Assembly (NCBI RefSeq): GCF_051622035.1
Contig: NC_135361.1
Span: forward strand, 30,805,205 to 30,869,204
Source of the DNA: Arctopsyche grandis
Lineage: Eukaryota > Arthropoda > Insecta > Trichoptera > Hydropsychidae
Reading direction: 5' to 3'
Length of the DNA stretch: 64,000 bases
Shown: piece by piece, positions 36,426 to 48,976 of the stretch
Numbering within the stretch: the stretch's first letter is position 1
Layout of the letters: each line of letters begins with the position of its first letter
Program-made: the position numbers and the translations under genes
Notes under the pieces: model-generated
Database searches by the model: none
What the model saw: only the letters and a program-made list of their open reading frames with translations
What the model was told of the DNA's origin: nothing

Positions 36426-37480
36426 TAGAGACACGTATTTTGGGCATTTTGCTATTAATGCTTAATTGATGCTAAAATAATAAAAAAACAAACAAAAAAT
36501 GCTAAAATAACAAACAAAAGTGAAATTTGCATAAAATTTTTAAAATGAATAGACAATTTAGAAGGGTCTTCCTATCCCTATGCTCATTTATTATGGGAAG
36601 AAATTGAGGGGATAAAACCGAGCTTGCAGTTTACCATAGACGGTGTTTTTCCTGTCGAAACCAAGCATCTGCTTTTTTCTACTACTGTAAACAAAAGAAG
36701 ACAGTTGGAGTTGTGTATCCAAAAGGCTGCTCAAAAAAGCGTCTTAAAACTAGACTCGCACTCAAGACTAAATGAGACAAATCTATTCCTCCAAATATTG
36801 AGTAAACTATTCAATCCATCTGTGGCAGGTACAAAGTCTAATATTAATGTTAAAGAAACAGTTTTGTTTTTTTAGAAACCTGCCATTGTTTAATGTATTA
36901 ACAAAGGCTCAATGTTTGGAAGGATATCAGCACTTTCTTAGACAATTAATAGAGAATATAAAAGTGAATCCACGTCGGATATATTGCTATTATTGATAGC
37001 AATAAAAATTAAATATGAAGAGTTTGGTTGTGCAGCTCTAAAATTTATTTGGTGTCCCGTCAATAGTGTGGATGCTGAAAGGTATTTTACTAAATACAAT
37101 ATAATTACCGATCGTCGCACGAATCTCAAAAAATAATCTGTAGAAATATGCTCCATGTTGAGTTTTAATAAATTTTAATTGGTATTATATTTTTATATTC
37201 ATATTTTTTGTCTTTGTATTTTTATATTCATGTTTTTTTCATTGTAATTTTAATTCCAAAACATTTTAAATTTTTTAAATTATTTTTTAATTGTTGTGTT
37301 GTCTTTAAATTGTATATAAATTTTATTGAAATTCACCGAAATTTTTTATTATTTAAAATTAAACTCTTCTCAATAAAATATAAATGCTAAAATTGAACAT
37401 TTTTAATGCCCTAATACGCTAAAATGCAAAACGAAAATGTTAAAATTGACAAAAATAGATGCCCAAAATAAATGTCTCTA
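36426..37480 (+). mobile_element. hAT transposon with transposase remnant
   Basis: Inverted ends TAGAGACACGTATTTTGGGC and (reverse complement) TAGAGACATTTATTTTGGGC are flanked by a perfect 8-bp duplication GTAATGGG (36418-36425 and 37481-37488). Inside, the plus strand has a frame at 36624-36875 and then, after stops, AALKFIWCPVNSVDAERYF and IITDRRTNLK, the C-terminal dimerisation region of hAT transposases. The element is internally deleted and not autonomous. Confidence 0.85.
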
Positions 37481-37659
37481 GTAATGGGTTATATGTATTA
37501 TATGTAGGTAAATTGTTCAAATATCATTCGTTCGAATTACAATTTGCTCAAAAAATAATAATTTAAGTCATCTAAAAGACATTTCGAGGGAGAAACGCAA
37601 ACGTTCAAGTCATTTAATTTTGATTGCAAAAAAATATACATATTTATATTTTCACATGT

Positions 37660-40600
37660 TTATACTTGATCGTTCGTTTTTACAACATCGCTATAGTTAG
37701 GCAATGAATCACCAACTTCGGACGATGAAGAAGGAAGTGTTTGCAGTGGAATTCCAGCGTTTTGAAGCTGCAAATTCGACCTTTCCTTTATTCTGATCTG
37801 CTGGTATAAACTTAAAACCAACAGCCACGAAAAAATAAGCACCACTGAAATAAAATCGAAGAAAATAAAAATTTTAAAAATAAAAATAACAATATTTTTA
37901 AGTATGTATTTAAGAAAAAAAACTGACATGTTAACATACCAACAGCAATAGAAGTTATTACCAATAGTAAATGTATAAAGAAAAACTCCCTCATGTCCTT
38001 GGGCAAATATATTTCGTACCATAAGCACAATTGTGTTGGAATTAGATACAGCAATGTTAAAAACACAGTCAGCAACCATGGAATTGTCATCAGTTTTGAT
38101 GTCTGAAACAATTAAAATGAGCTTTTTCATATATAAAGGTATAATAATCCATAATAATAATTAAAAATAAACCTTGACAGCTGCATAGATCAATGATGCA
38201 CTCGTGATACTACCAATTACTGAAATACACATATGAACACCCCATCGGAAAGACATCCCTAAAATAAACCATTAGATTATTTTTTTGTTTTATGCCTGTT
38301 ATTATGTTTGAAATTTTAAACAAGCAATTTATTTATTTATGTAAGTGATTGGTTGTGTGATAATAAATTAAAGCTAAATGTGAATAAACAAAATTAATTT
38401 GGTTGAATAGTAAAAATGTATTCAATGGGATTGATGATACAATTATTGAAATAGTTGATAATATCTAGGAATTCACATAGACTCGAGACTGAATTTTAAG
38501 ATATGTACATGCTGAATATATAATTAAAAACAATATGGCAAAGTATGAAAACGATCGGATAAGAGATAAAAATGACCACTGAATTTTAAGATATGTACAT
38601 GCTGAATATATAATTTAAAAAAATGGATAGAAAAGTTAAAAAATATTTTAAGTAGAAAAAGTAAAGTTTTAGTCTATAATACAATTGTCTTGAAGCACGT
38701 GGTTTATTGTGCCACTGTGCTTAACATGTTTAATGGCCAAGATTTAGGAATAATTCATAATTGAAAATATAAGTAAAATTGTCATATTTGTGTTATTAAA
38801 AAAAAAGTTTTTTAAAAACATACCTCTTCTATAATTAGTATATAAAATAATTATTTTGAATAAAAACAACAATTTTATTTTACTACCGCCATCTATGTTT
38901 AAAACTAATAAACAAACGATGGATAAACGTCAACGACTATCTCGCCGGGCAGATATCAAACGCGTCTTACACGATATTTTTGCACCATCGTAATGGCAGA
39001 GGATCCATTACCTTATATTGATGACCAAAATGAGCAATATGGCAAAGTATGAAAACGATCGGATAAGAGGCAAACTTTTTCTTGAATTGTAATCGTAAAG
39101 GAGGTATGTAAAAATACAAAAATTACAAAATAAAGCTATGAGAGGTATTTTGAATGTTGGTAGATTGAAAAGTATAAGAAGTATGTTAGATGAATTGGGA
39201 TGGATGATCAATATAATTGGCTTTTGTTTATAAGTTAGATCATAAGTTATTACCTATGTATTTTAAGGATTATACAATAATAAATAGTGATATCCATAGT
39301 TATTATACTAGAAATAAGAACAATTTAGTTGTAGGTAGAGTAAGGAAAAAGAAAACAGCTGGTGGTGTCTTTCACAGGGTGTGCTCATGTACAATGCCCT
39401 TCCTAGTATGTCAGGTCTTCTAAGACCGTGGATGCATTCTTGCGAGGTGCAAGAGACACCTCTCTGAGAGACAGTGCATATAAATATAGTTTATATAAAA
39501 TTTTAGAGTTAAGTAATTAAAAATGCATGTGATTAAAAAAAGAAAGTTTTATTAAATTAGTGAAATAGCTAAACTTATATAAATAAATATACTATTCATG
39601 ATACGAATCACACTCACCTTTTTTATATGAAAATCCGAAACATATGAAAAACACCTGAAATCATAAGAAACTTTTTACATCATGTGTGGGTTAAATGTGA
39701 AAAATTCATGGTTGGTAATGTATGGTACAAATGTAGCCCATTCCCAAGACTACAAAGAGCGCATTTCTGTGGTAGTCCCCTCTCCAAACATTATTTGTAT
39801 TTTAGGTTATACCAATTTGTGAGAGATAACCACGAGATTGTTAAATACATAGTATTCTATGGCCCGGGCCATACCGGGCGATTTTGGTCGGCAGATTAGT
39901 TGCACGACTGGTCCAAATGTATGCAGTTAGATGGAGCGTGCCTCACCCGGCAACTTATTGGTCCTGGAACGTGTGCAATTAAATAAAATATTTATAATAT
40001 AATACCGATTCTTAAGTAAGTATAAAATACTGACTGTTAAAATATCGATCAAAATGTATAAAAATAAGTCATGTGAAAAGTATGCAAGTACTCATATTTA
40101 CATTGAAATATATAAATCAAACTAAATTTAATAACCTTATTCAACTGTCGCTGTGACAGTTGGATATAATATAAAACGCTGCTGATAACGTGTTTATCGG
40201 CAAATAATTCGGCGAATAATTGAATTCGGCAATGGCCTTGTTTCTACATATAATAACTACGATTTATTTTACATATAAAAGCATTTAAAAATAACACAAA
40301 TTAAAAAAATAATTGTAATTATACAAAAATCCTTATAAATATGAAAACAAAATAGGATATAGGATGTGAATAAATTGAGATTTAACTGATTTATCTAATA
40401 GATATTTCATTTATTAATCTATAATAGGATAATTTGTGAATACATCACGACACGTTTCATTGAATTTTGGATCAATTTTGTAAAGTAAAAAGTAACGTTT
40501 TTATACGCACAAATAATTCCGTGAGCGTTTTTTCTTTCAGTATTCTTTGGTACATACTATATTTATTTATTTATTTATTTTATTTATTTTATTAATTGAA

Positions 40601-41541
40601 AAATCAACAGACAGGATGTACATAGATATGTATAAAAAAACAAATAGTAAATAAATAATATATTTTATTTTTTTATTTTATTTCATACCAGGAAGGCATT
40701 ACAGGTAAACCCCAATGCGCCTTCCTGGCCAAATTACAAACAATACAGCATTTTTTATTATATAAGTCACTAAATTACGAGACACTGACTTAAACTCGAC
40801 AATTAACGAGACATCTATGAATTTTACATACATTTTTATTGTAATATTTACATTAATCATACTCAAATAGTGGTGACATAGTGGGTAGGAAGGATTTTTT
40901 TAGCCAATTTTTAATCGGGAATCGTTTCAACAATGAAATCAGAGAAAATTGTAACATCCTATATAACATCCTATATAACATCCTAAATTGTAACATCCTA
41001 TATGTAACATCCTATATGTAAATAACTATATGACGCGTATGAATGCGTGAACGCGCATGCGCAAATGGAATATGAATGCGTCCATATAGAATGTACCAAA
41101 AAATACTCCCCGTACTTGCAGGTTGCCTGCTGCTTCCGCTACGTGCCGACTAGATACAAACATGCCTTAATCTGTGAGTATAATGTCTATGAGCGTTTTG
41201 TCGCGTGAACTTTATGTCGTGCGCGCTGTGTCGATGAGCGTTAGGTCCGTGAGCGTTTTATCGTGACACCGTTTGAAATATAATGGTCAGCATACATGGT
41301 ATAACTTTCAAGGTGAAAACGTTTAAAATGTATGTACACGTGTAGGTACAGACAAATGTAATAATAATATAAGTGGCTTTATTACCTTTAGTGACTTAAT
41401 TAGTTTCCGCCACAGTCGTATGTGGTGTTTAGTGTTTGACGTGTGTCTGATAAACATTTGTTCATATTACTCGCAAGATGGGGAAGTGCATCATTAAAAG
41501 TTGCACAATGCACACCAAAGATGACGGAATGCAAACTAATC

Positions 41542-41631
<90 letters not shown>

Positions 41632-42980
41632 TTACATATATACCAAGAAGGCCTTACAGGTAACCCCAATGCACCTTTCTGGCCAATTACAAACATTACA
41701 GCATTTTTTTATTATACAAGTCGCTGAATTACGAGACACTGAATAACTCGCAAATTAACGAGACATCTATGAATTGTACATAAATTTTATTGTACATTAA
41801 TCAATCTCAAATAGTGATGACATAGTATGTAGGTAGGAAGGATATTTAGCCAATTTTACCGGAAACCGTTTCAACAATGAAATCAGAGAAAATTGGCAAA
41901 CTCTGATAGGAAACGATTGACCTGGAGTCACAAATATTGAGGTCTGACCAGCAGCACTACAGATTAACTCTGAAAATTCTTTTCAATCGACGTCAGCTCA
42001 TGGGATCGAACCCGGCGCCTCTCGATGCTAAGCATAAGCTTAACGACCGAGCTATGCTGCTGGCTATATATTATAATATTGCTATTCTATCTTTCTGTGA
42101 TAACGCTCGCCGTACTATAATAGTCGTTTCGACATACATATGTATGTCACAGCTAAGCCACTGCCAAAACGTATATACGGATACAATAACAAAAGAAAAA
42201 AACTTCTGTATATATACTATTTGCTACCAATGTTTCCTCTTGGCAGAGAATTTACCGCCATCTATTGAAAATTTATTTACTTAATTAATTTTTCTATTGG
42301 TGTTTTATATTGTTTACATGTATGTACATAGGTGGGTAGTTTTCAACTTTTATTCATATTAAACAATTAAATATAAATATTAAATTAAATATATTTAAAA
42401 GGTATTTGAAAAAAATTTGACCGCGTGCGGATCGAACACAGAATCGACACATTTATTTTTATTATTTTTATTTAATAACTTAATATGCCAACACCCATGC
42501 GATGATATTTCATCGGGTACAACACTAGTCAAGTATGGCGACGGCCATACCGAAATCTTACAACACTATGACGCCTAAAGCCATTTTTACTATTTTTACA
42601 TTTCTCTGTTTACATAGGTACCATATTCGCATACACTTCCAATATACATAAATAGACATTATATTATACAAAAAAAATATTTTAATACGATTACATATAA
42701 CATTTTTCACGCTATTAAATAATTCAGATTGTGTACGAGGTGCATAGCAAAAATCTTCGACGAGTATTGATCGAGAGCCATATTTAGCCTGTTGACTGTT
42801 ATGCATGGAACGAATTAAATTAAATTGACATATGCGCACTTATTGGTCAGCTAAAGTGTTCTCAGAGGCTTAGCTTCATTACGCAAAACTACATTGGAAT
42901 ACACTCACCAATCCCAGCCATCCGATGATAAGGTTTCCAGTGCGTAGACTGAAACAGCAACACTTATCAAAGATGGGCAT
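37660..42980 (-). CDS. T7, four-pass membrane protein with minimal loop 1
   Basis: Exons: 42909-42980, 39618-39654, 38173-38258, 37940-38102 and 37660-37844, GT-AG with phases 0, 1, 0, 1. The product is 180 aa. Exon 1 is textbook for the family: [20 protein letters not shown] then WLGL. Exon 2 is only 37 nt ([12 protein letters not shown]), so loop 1 is nearly absent. Exon 4 opens with TSKLMTIPW. The tail after [12 protein letters not shown] is long and includes LPNYSDVV, with YSDV (170-173) a YxxPhi sorting motif. No PPxY. Introns 1 (3.3 kb) and 2 (1.4 kb) contain a P-like element, a SINE and a LINE fragment. Confidence 0.83.
38370..39470 (+). mobile_element. LINE 3' end (CR1/I-like RT tail), broken by repeats
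   Basis: Plus-strand frames give in order [78 protein letters not shown] and [14 protein letters not shown], then a ...YNALP... stretch. This is the order of the C-terminal part of LINE reverse transcriptases. Pieces of family A lie inside at about 38530-38580 and 38940-39110. Frameshifts and stops are many. It lies in intron 2 of T7. Confidence 0.75.
40684..40951 (-). mobile_element. SINE, head-truncated copy
   Basis: It carries the 3' body of the local SINE (GTTTCAACAATGAAATCAG on the plus strand) and the ACCAGGAAGGC hairpin end, but stops before the tRNA-like head. The short repeat TTGAAAAATCAACAGACA precedes it at about 40595, as at 45535. Confidence 0.75.
40952..41025. repeat. ACATCCTATAT short tandem array
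   Basis: About five imperfect copies of TAACATCCTATAT, directly at the truncated end of the SINE. Confidence 0.85.
41544..41618. repeat. (TA)n microsatellite at a SINE 3' end
   Basis: More than 35 TA units adjoining the 3' end of the SINE at 41640. Frames across it encode only YIYIYI repeats and are not genes. Confidence 0.95.
41640..42064 (-). mobile_element. tRNA-derived SINE, copy 2
   Basis: Minus-strand head GCCAGCAGCATAGCTCGG, B box GGTTCGATCCC, and the same body as 437-834. The 3' hairpin is ACCAAGAAGGC...CCTTTCTGG. Its 3' end touches the (TA)n run. It lies within the P3 element in intron 1 of T7. Confidence 0.85.
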
Positions 42981-43311
42981 ATTTTGGCCTCTGAAACTAA
43001 TCGAGTTGAAACGATTTCAATAGTGTTTATTGGATTTATGTATAATATAATACTATTGCATACGTGTAATGAGCTCACATATTTTGATTCCGAGAAGTAA
43101 TTCTAGACTGTGAAACGTCTCTTGCGTTTCGATGCACTCAAATGACGTGCTATGCATGTGGTGCATGTTGTGTGTTTACATATGTATATGCAGTCGTAAA
43201 ATAATTGAGTACTGTGACCATGTTTTTGCGAATATGCACTACAACCGCAAATTCTAAGTAAAGTTTGATTAATTCATAGTACCTGAAACGTCCAACAAAA
43301 TTGATAATATA

Positions 43312-44190
43312 TTTTTACTTTATCTATGTACGTAGTAACAATAGATGAAGTTTTGTGATCATGCGAAAATTCGAACTCGAGATTTTGACTGATTCGAACT
43401 CAGAATCGATTACTGATCACGTTTTCATGATCTAGAAAAAATGTGTGTGTGTGTTTCTGTGTGTTTTGGGGATTTTTTGAACACCGTTAGTTCTATCGAA
43501 CCAAAACTTGGTATCGGGTACAAAAATTCTTATAGACATGACGAAAATTTTTTTCAAATTTTTAAGTTGACCGGAAATGGTACCTCCCCTTATAGGTGTC
43601 CTCTTTTTTTAAGTTTTTGAATTCAATTATCTCCCAAACCGCTGACTGAATCGGATTAATTTTTTTTTACATGTAATAGAAATAATAATGTCTATAACCT
43701 TATATTTTTTAAATATTTTTATCTGAACCGGAAGTAGTAGTTTTACTCTAGAGAATCGAGGTTTTTTATGTTTTTCTCAGAAACCTTTTGGTTTATTGAA
43801 CTGAAATTTTATATCTAGAAGTTTAAGCGTAATAGAAAGTTATGGATAAAATTTGGTAAGCATACCTCAACCGGAAGTGGCAGTTTACTCTTGTTCGATT
43901 TATCATCCACTATTTTTTTCGACCCCTTAAACATGTGTGATCTTCACGAAAAAATTCAAGTATAATTTTTGTATTAATATGATGAAAATAAAAAAAAATC
44001 ACTAAATTTAAGTAACCGGAAGTGGGTTTTTCTCCTCTTAGAAAGGTCAAAAATGTTGTCGCCTGGATCCTGTCCACACCCCTGAACGTATTAAGCTGAA
44101 AAATTATATTTGTATTCTTTATGTACTAACTTAGACTTGGTAACGTTTTGGTCAGAATTCGTAAACCGGAAGTAGTATTTTTTTAAATAA
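43312..44190 (-). repeat. family B repeat with internal periodicity, copy 2
   Basis: Inverse match of 6060-6925. ACCGGAAGTRG boxes recur near 43570, 43728, 43873, 44015 and 44163, about 142-158 bp apart. It is closely similar to copy 1 over its length and lies upstream of T7. Confidence 0.75.
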
Positions 44191-44423
44191 TAATATAGAC
44201 GTATTATAATTTATATGTATAATGTATTCCGGGTTCTGGGTATTCCGGGTTTGTCCCGGTTTCAAGCCTCTCCTCCCGGTGTCCCAAAGGGACCTTTCGG
44301 GACGGTCAAATGTCCCGGTTTTCGATAGCTGCTTATTGACCTTTCATTGTTCAGAAATACCGACCCCCCCCCCCAGGTATGAAACTACAAAAAAAATGCA
44401 CGAATCTCAATCTCACTGTAGAT

Positions 44424-45467
44424 CAGTGGTTCTCAGGCGAAATTTTACCGTGGCCGCACAGGTGATAATAATAGTCCCATGGAAATGTCTGGTGGCCGCA
44501 CCAAATTTAATCAAATAAATTAAAGTTACAAAAAAAATGGATCAATTTATTCATAAAATAAAAGAAATTTTAATATGTTGGTATATATTTATTTAATAAT
44601 AATGCAAATGGAAATTGCTCAATACTCCTTTCTTCCAGTGCAAGCCGCATTGCTGCTTCTAAGTTTGCGTCTGTTAGCTGGTTTCTAAATTTGTTTTTAA
44701 TAAAGTGCATTACACTGAATGATCTTTCGCAATATACGGTAGTGGTAAAAATAGACAATATTAATAAAAAAATTTATATTGGTTTGTTTCATTGTCAACG
44801 TATATTTCCGACCAAAATTTTTGAACCGAAATATTATTAAAATGGTTATTAAGTACTTGATCATGGCTAATTTCTAATAATGCATATTTTACGTTAGCCC
44901 AGTTAATTAATCTCAATACTGAAAAAGATTTTAATCTATTTTGTAGTACTATGAAATTTTCATTTTTCATCATAATAAAAGGGGAAGATACAAAAGAAAC
45001 AGTTTTAAAAAAATTCAATTTTTTAAGTTTTAATTTTAATTTTGAAGTTGTGTCTGTCATCTTATCTTTGAAATCACTAACAGAAGATAAAATTGAAAAA
45101 TTGTCATTTTCAACTTCTGTCACAAGGCTTTTCGCTATATTTTTTAGTTTGTCAATGATGAGCATGGTTTATATGGGTCTACGTGACTTGACAGAATGTT
45201 AAATTACAGAAAACGCAAATATCGGAAGGCAAAGATCGAAAATCAAAAGATCTTAAGTCGAAAGATCAAAAAAAAATGGTGCATGGTAAACGGTACATAC
45301 TCACTTAATTTGCGCGAGCAGGATACAACAGGAACAAGAGGAACATGCTTTTCCTCCCGTATTCTGCGCGCGCACATTAATACGGAAGGAAAAGCATGTT
45401 ATTTACTATTATTAAGTCGCTGGTGGCCGCAGTAAAATCCTCTAGTGGCCGCACTTGAGAACCACTG
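44424..45467 (-). mobile_element. hAT transposon with transposase C-terminus
   Basis: Ends are CAGTGGTTCTCAGGCG and (reverse complement) CAGTGGTTCTCAAGTG, the classic hAT terminus. ACTGTAGAT flanks both sides (44415-44423 and 45468-45476), an 8-9-bp duplication. On the minus strand, frames at 44761-45165 and 44570-44758 encode a transposase end, including the CERSFSVMHFIKNKFRN dimerisation motif. A stop separates the two frames and the N-terminal half is missing. Confidence 0.85.
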
Positions 45468-45637
45468 ACTGTAGATCCACATCCATGGTTAAAAAAGCAA
45501 GAAAAGCAAGATTTTATTTTATTTTAATTTATTTATTGAAAAATCAACAGACAGGATGTACATATGTAGATATGTATAAAAAAACAAATAGTAAATAAAT
45601 ATTTTTTTATTTATTTATTTTATTTTTATTTTATTTC

Positions 45638-46072
45638 ATACCAGGAAGGCATTACAGGTAAACCCCAATGCGCCTTCCTGGCCAAATTACAAACAATACA
45701 GCATTTTTTATTATATAAGTCGCTAAATTACGAGACACTGACTTAAACTCGACAATTAACGAGACATCTATGAATTGTACATACATTTTTTTATTGTAAT
45801 ATTTACATTAATCATACTCAAATAGTGGTGACATAGTGGGTAGGAAGGATTTTTAGCCAATTTTTAATCGGGAATCGTTTCAACAATGAAATCAGAGAAA
45901 ATTGGCAAACTCTGATAGGAAACGATCAACCAGGAGTCACAAATCCTGGTCTGACCAGCAGCATTACAGATATACTCAGAAAAATTCTTTTCAATTGAGG
46001 TCAGCTCAAGGGATCGAACTCGGCGCCTCTCAGTGTTAAGCAGAAGCTTAACGACCGAGCCACGCTGCTGGC
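45638..46072 (-). mobile_element. tRNA-derived SINE, copy 3
   Basis: Full-length copy with head GCCAGCAGCGTGGCTCGGTC, B box GTTCGATCCC, the shared body and the ACCAGGAAGGC hairpin end. It is preceded at about 45535 by the TTGAAAAATCAACAGACA repeat. Confidence 0.85.
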
Positions 46073-47129
46073 TTTATATGTAACATCCGAGTCCAATAAT
46101 AGATTTTTACAAAAATGAAAAAGAGAAACGAAATTGAGAAAAGCAATTTTTTTTCAAAATTCTTTGGCAATATGTAATTAATTTTATTTAATATTAAAAT
46201 AACTAAATAAACTGAAAAAAAAGGACTATACTAAGAAATACTAATGGGGGAGGGGAATACTATTAAAATGTCCCGGTTTGGATATCAATAAATCTGACAG
46301 CCCTATATATGTACAAAGTAACACATGTTGAAATTAAAACATGATTCACTGGTGATAAGTGCATAGAGATTAGTTTCAAGGAATGACATTTTCATAAATT
46401 ACAAAACGTTCAAAACGTGACCGATGATTTCAACGGGTGGTTTCGGAAAGGAATTTATGCACGAATTAAAATAAAGTTAGATATATGTCATATATAAATA
46501 TAATGTAAGGTAATTAATAGTAAAAAGTTGGGTGCGCGCATTACACGTTCACCGATCCAACCCGTTCGAAATGATGAATGAATATGTGTGTGTCTTCGTG
46601 GATGTGTGTTTGTGTCACCCGTCACTCGGCCTGACGTCGCACGTGTCAAACACTGCACACCCCCCCCCCCCCCTCTCTCCCTACCCCGCGTTTCCTCGAC
46701 CACTTGACTGTGCACCTCTGTGACTCTGATTGGCTGTGTCTCCACGCGTCCGTCACAAACATCCCACATCACGTCCGTTGTTTTTTTTTAATATATACAT
46801 ATGTATTATTATTAGAGGCCTGAGTGCACACACTTGTGCACTCGGTAAAAGATTAGCCATTTGATCGGCCGACATAAACAAAAGAATTATTAATTATACC
46901 CACTGCCAAAAGTGGCAACGGCATCGCGCATGCGCAAATTTCACTCTTATGCCCACACTATGCCGCGTCTCTTTCCACGATTTCAAGGGGAAAAAAAGAG
47001 TATTTTAGTGTATTTCAATAAAAGTATGTGGTGAATCTCCACTAATTATGAATATTATATTTAAAATGCCCATTTTACTGTCATGGAAGTCAATATAATG
47101 TAAACCAACTCATCGGAAGTGGGCGTAAT
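46073..47129. other. spacer with poly-C tract, no gene
   Basis: This stretch has an unusual GC-richer island at about 46530-46760 with a run of about 15 C (46661 onward). Frames there are low-complexity. Near 46270-46305, CCCGGTTTGGATATC...GACAGCCCTA resembles a DNA-transposon end that may pair with the CCCGGG-rich stretch at 44220-44330. No host gene was recognised. Confidence 0.4.
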
Positions 47130-48008
47130 GGTGCGTACGCACCAAGCCAACGAACGGCCCACAGGCCAACTTTTAAAACCAGTAGCGTACAAAATATCGA
47201 AATAAAAATTAAATTTAAAAATTGAAATTAAATATCAAAATTAAAACTATTATTATTATATTAAAATTAAATTCAAGTATCAAAATAAAATTATAATCAT
47301 TATATTAAAATTAAAATTAAATATTGAAAGTTATAACAGAACATGCACAATTTAAATAAATTTTCGAGATTGACCTAAAATTAGATCATCAACAATCACA
47401 TACAGGTAATCCTCGACTTAAGAAGTTTTGACTTACGAAGATACGCACTAAGTTCGAAAAAAAATCAAAGAATTATTATTTTTACTTCCCCGTAAAGCAC
47501 AGTTACTTAGAATATATCATGTATTAGTATGGGTGATCCAACGATTTTTGCTAACCCGGGGTGTTTCTCTCGTCGAAATAAATCAAGTAATTAAATCATT
47601 TCAGAGGTAAAATTTATCGGATAATGTGTGATTATTAATTTTATTTCGACGAAAGAAAAAAAAACCCTTTGACAAATCACCGACATCCGACACCGCGTTT
47701 TTTTATTAATTGTTTTTTTTTATCGATCATCGACGGTGGAAATACAGTAACATATCGTGACGACTTTTAAGAAATATTAACAAGATGAAATTATAATATT
47801 TCTCTGGCTTTAAATGCGTATCGTCGTAATTCAAAACATTGTTGTAATTCAAAACATCAACGATGATCTAATTTTAGCTCAATCTCGCTCTTTAGCTTAA
47901 TTTTGATATTTAATTTCAATTTTTTACTTTAATTTTTATTTCAATATTTTACTCGCTGCTGGTTAAAAAGTTGGCCCAAAATCGTCGTTGGTTTAATCCG
48001 TAAGCACC
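47130..48008. mobile_element. long-TIR DNA element (~880 bp)
   Basis: The left end GGTGCGTACGCACCAAGCCA and the right end (reverse complement) GGTGCTTACGGATTAAACCA are inverted repeats. They continue for about 60 bp through a shared GGCCAACTTTTWAACCAG word. Further in, AAATTAGATCATC and GATGATCTAATTT are also inverted, so the element can fold on itself at two levels. No transposase frame. Confidence 0.65.
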
Positions 48009-48049
48009 ATAAAGTAGTTTCGAGGGCAACAAAGGAGACCCTCGGATTA

Positions 48050-48345
48050 GGCATCACTATTTCCCAGAATCTGAACGAGCGTGAGACGTCGCGTTCCTGC
48101 GACCGTTATAATTGGTTTTCGAGGATTACCTCCAGACTAAGTGCAAGTCGGCTAAAAAATGGATAGACTTAGTGGTCGGTAACAGCACCCAGCCACTTCC
48201 CACTACAATTCTTAGAACTGACAACGCTAAAGCGTGGGACTGCATATCCGGGTACATGACTAAACAATGGGGAAGTAACCGGACGTCGAAGATGCAGGGT
48301 GTGACCTGTCCTTTAAATCTTCTAAATCACCAATAAATGATGTGA
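48050..48345 (+). mobile_element. solo-LTR-like fossil, family L1, fragment
   Basis: Shares the TGCGACCGTTATAATTGGTT ... GGGTACATG body with the other L1 copies. Broken at both ends. A 74-codon frame inside is a chance frame of the repeat. Confidence 0.55.
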
Positions 48346-48976
48346 AGTGACTTTGACATTGACAGTAAACATTGACACGAATTATACGACCTATGTTCAA
48401 TGCTACATGAAAGGCTTAGCGCGGAAGTATTCTTGTTTACTTTGCACATGCTCAAAATACAACGCCTATTGGCGTTTTTCAGGCTCTTGTACTTGTTGGC
48501 AAAACGCCGATCGGCGTTGGTCAGCATTCAAAGGGTTAACCGATCGTCAAGCTTACCAAGTAGTTTTTAATAAAGAAAAAAAATAAGCCCTAAGTTAGCC
48601 ATCCCTGATTTGTGTGTGTTTCTATATACAATTTTACATAGAAATGACGTTATCTTGGGAATAGCAATAGCAGAAATATTGGACTGGTGTTTTAATCAAT
48701 GCATTGAAATAATTGATAAGACGTAGGACTCGGTTCAAATAAATTTGAACATATACAATATCCAAACAGCTCTCATATATTATATGTACATCTAAATTAT
48801 AAACATAAGTGTATTCAAATATGTAGATAATAAAATTTAAAAAAAAATGTGTATTACATATAATATATTGATTTTATTTTCACGTTGATTAAAACCTTAA
48901 TACTCTATTTTAATGCATAAATATAATGGATATATTTTTGTTATATGTATTATATTTATATATGTACATATTATTC
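48346..48976. other. spacer downstream of T8, no gene
   Basis: A 79-codon plus-strand frame at 48347-48586 and its minus shadow show no domain. The rest is AT-rich. Confidence 0.45.

Larger units (their letters stand above)
41349..42608. mobile_element. P-element-like transposon, copy P3, with SINE and (TA)n inside
   Basis: The left end CAGACAAATGTAATAATAAT and the right end (reverse complement) CAGAGAAATGTAAAAATAGT are diverged P-family termini. At 41478 the plus strand reads [17 protein letters not shown], a THAP-like C2CH start. It then runs into a (TA)n block (41544-41618) and a SINE (41640-42064). Flanking 8-mers do not match, so the two ends may be from one old element or from two. It lies in intron 1 of T7. 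Confidence 0.6.

Noticed and set aside
41400-41727. Open frames with long YIYIYI runs on both strands
   Set aside because: They are translations of the (TA)n microsatellite plus P-element and SINE flanks.
46488-46772. 94-codon Arg/Gly-rich minus frame with a GGGGG run
   Set aside because: It arises from a poly-C tract and GC-richer low-complexity DNA, with no splice context or homologous copy.
48112-48336. 74-codon plus-strand frame
   Set aside because: It lies wholly inside a copy of the L1 solo-LTR-like repeat; the frame is not kept in other copies.
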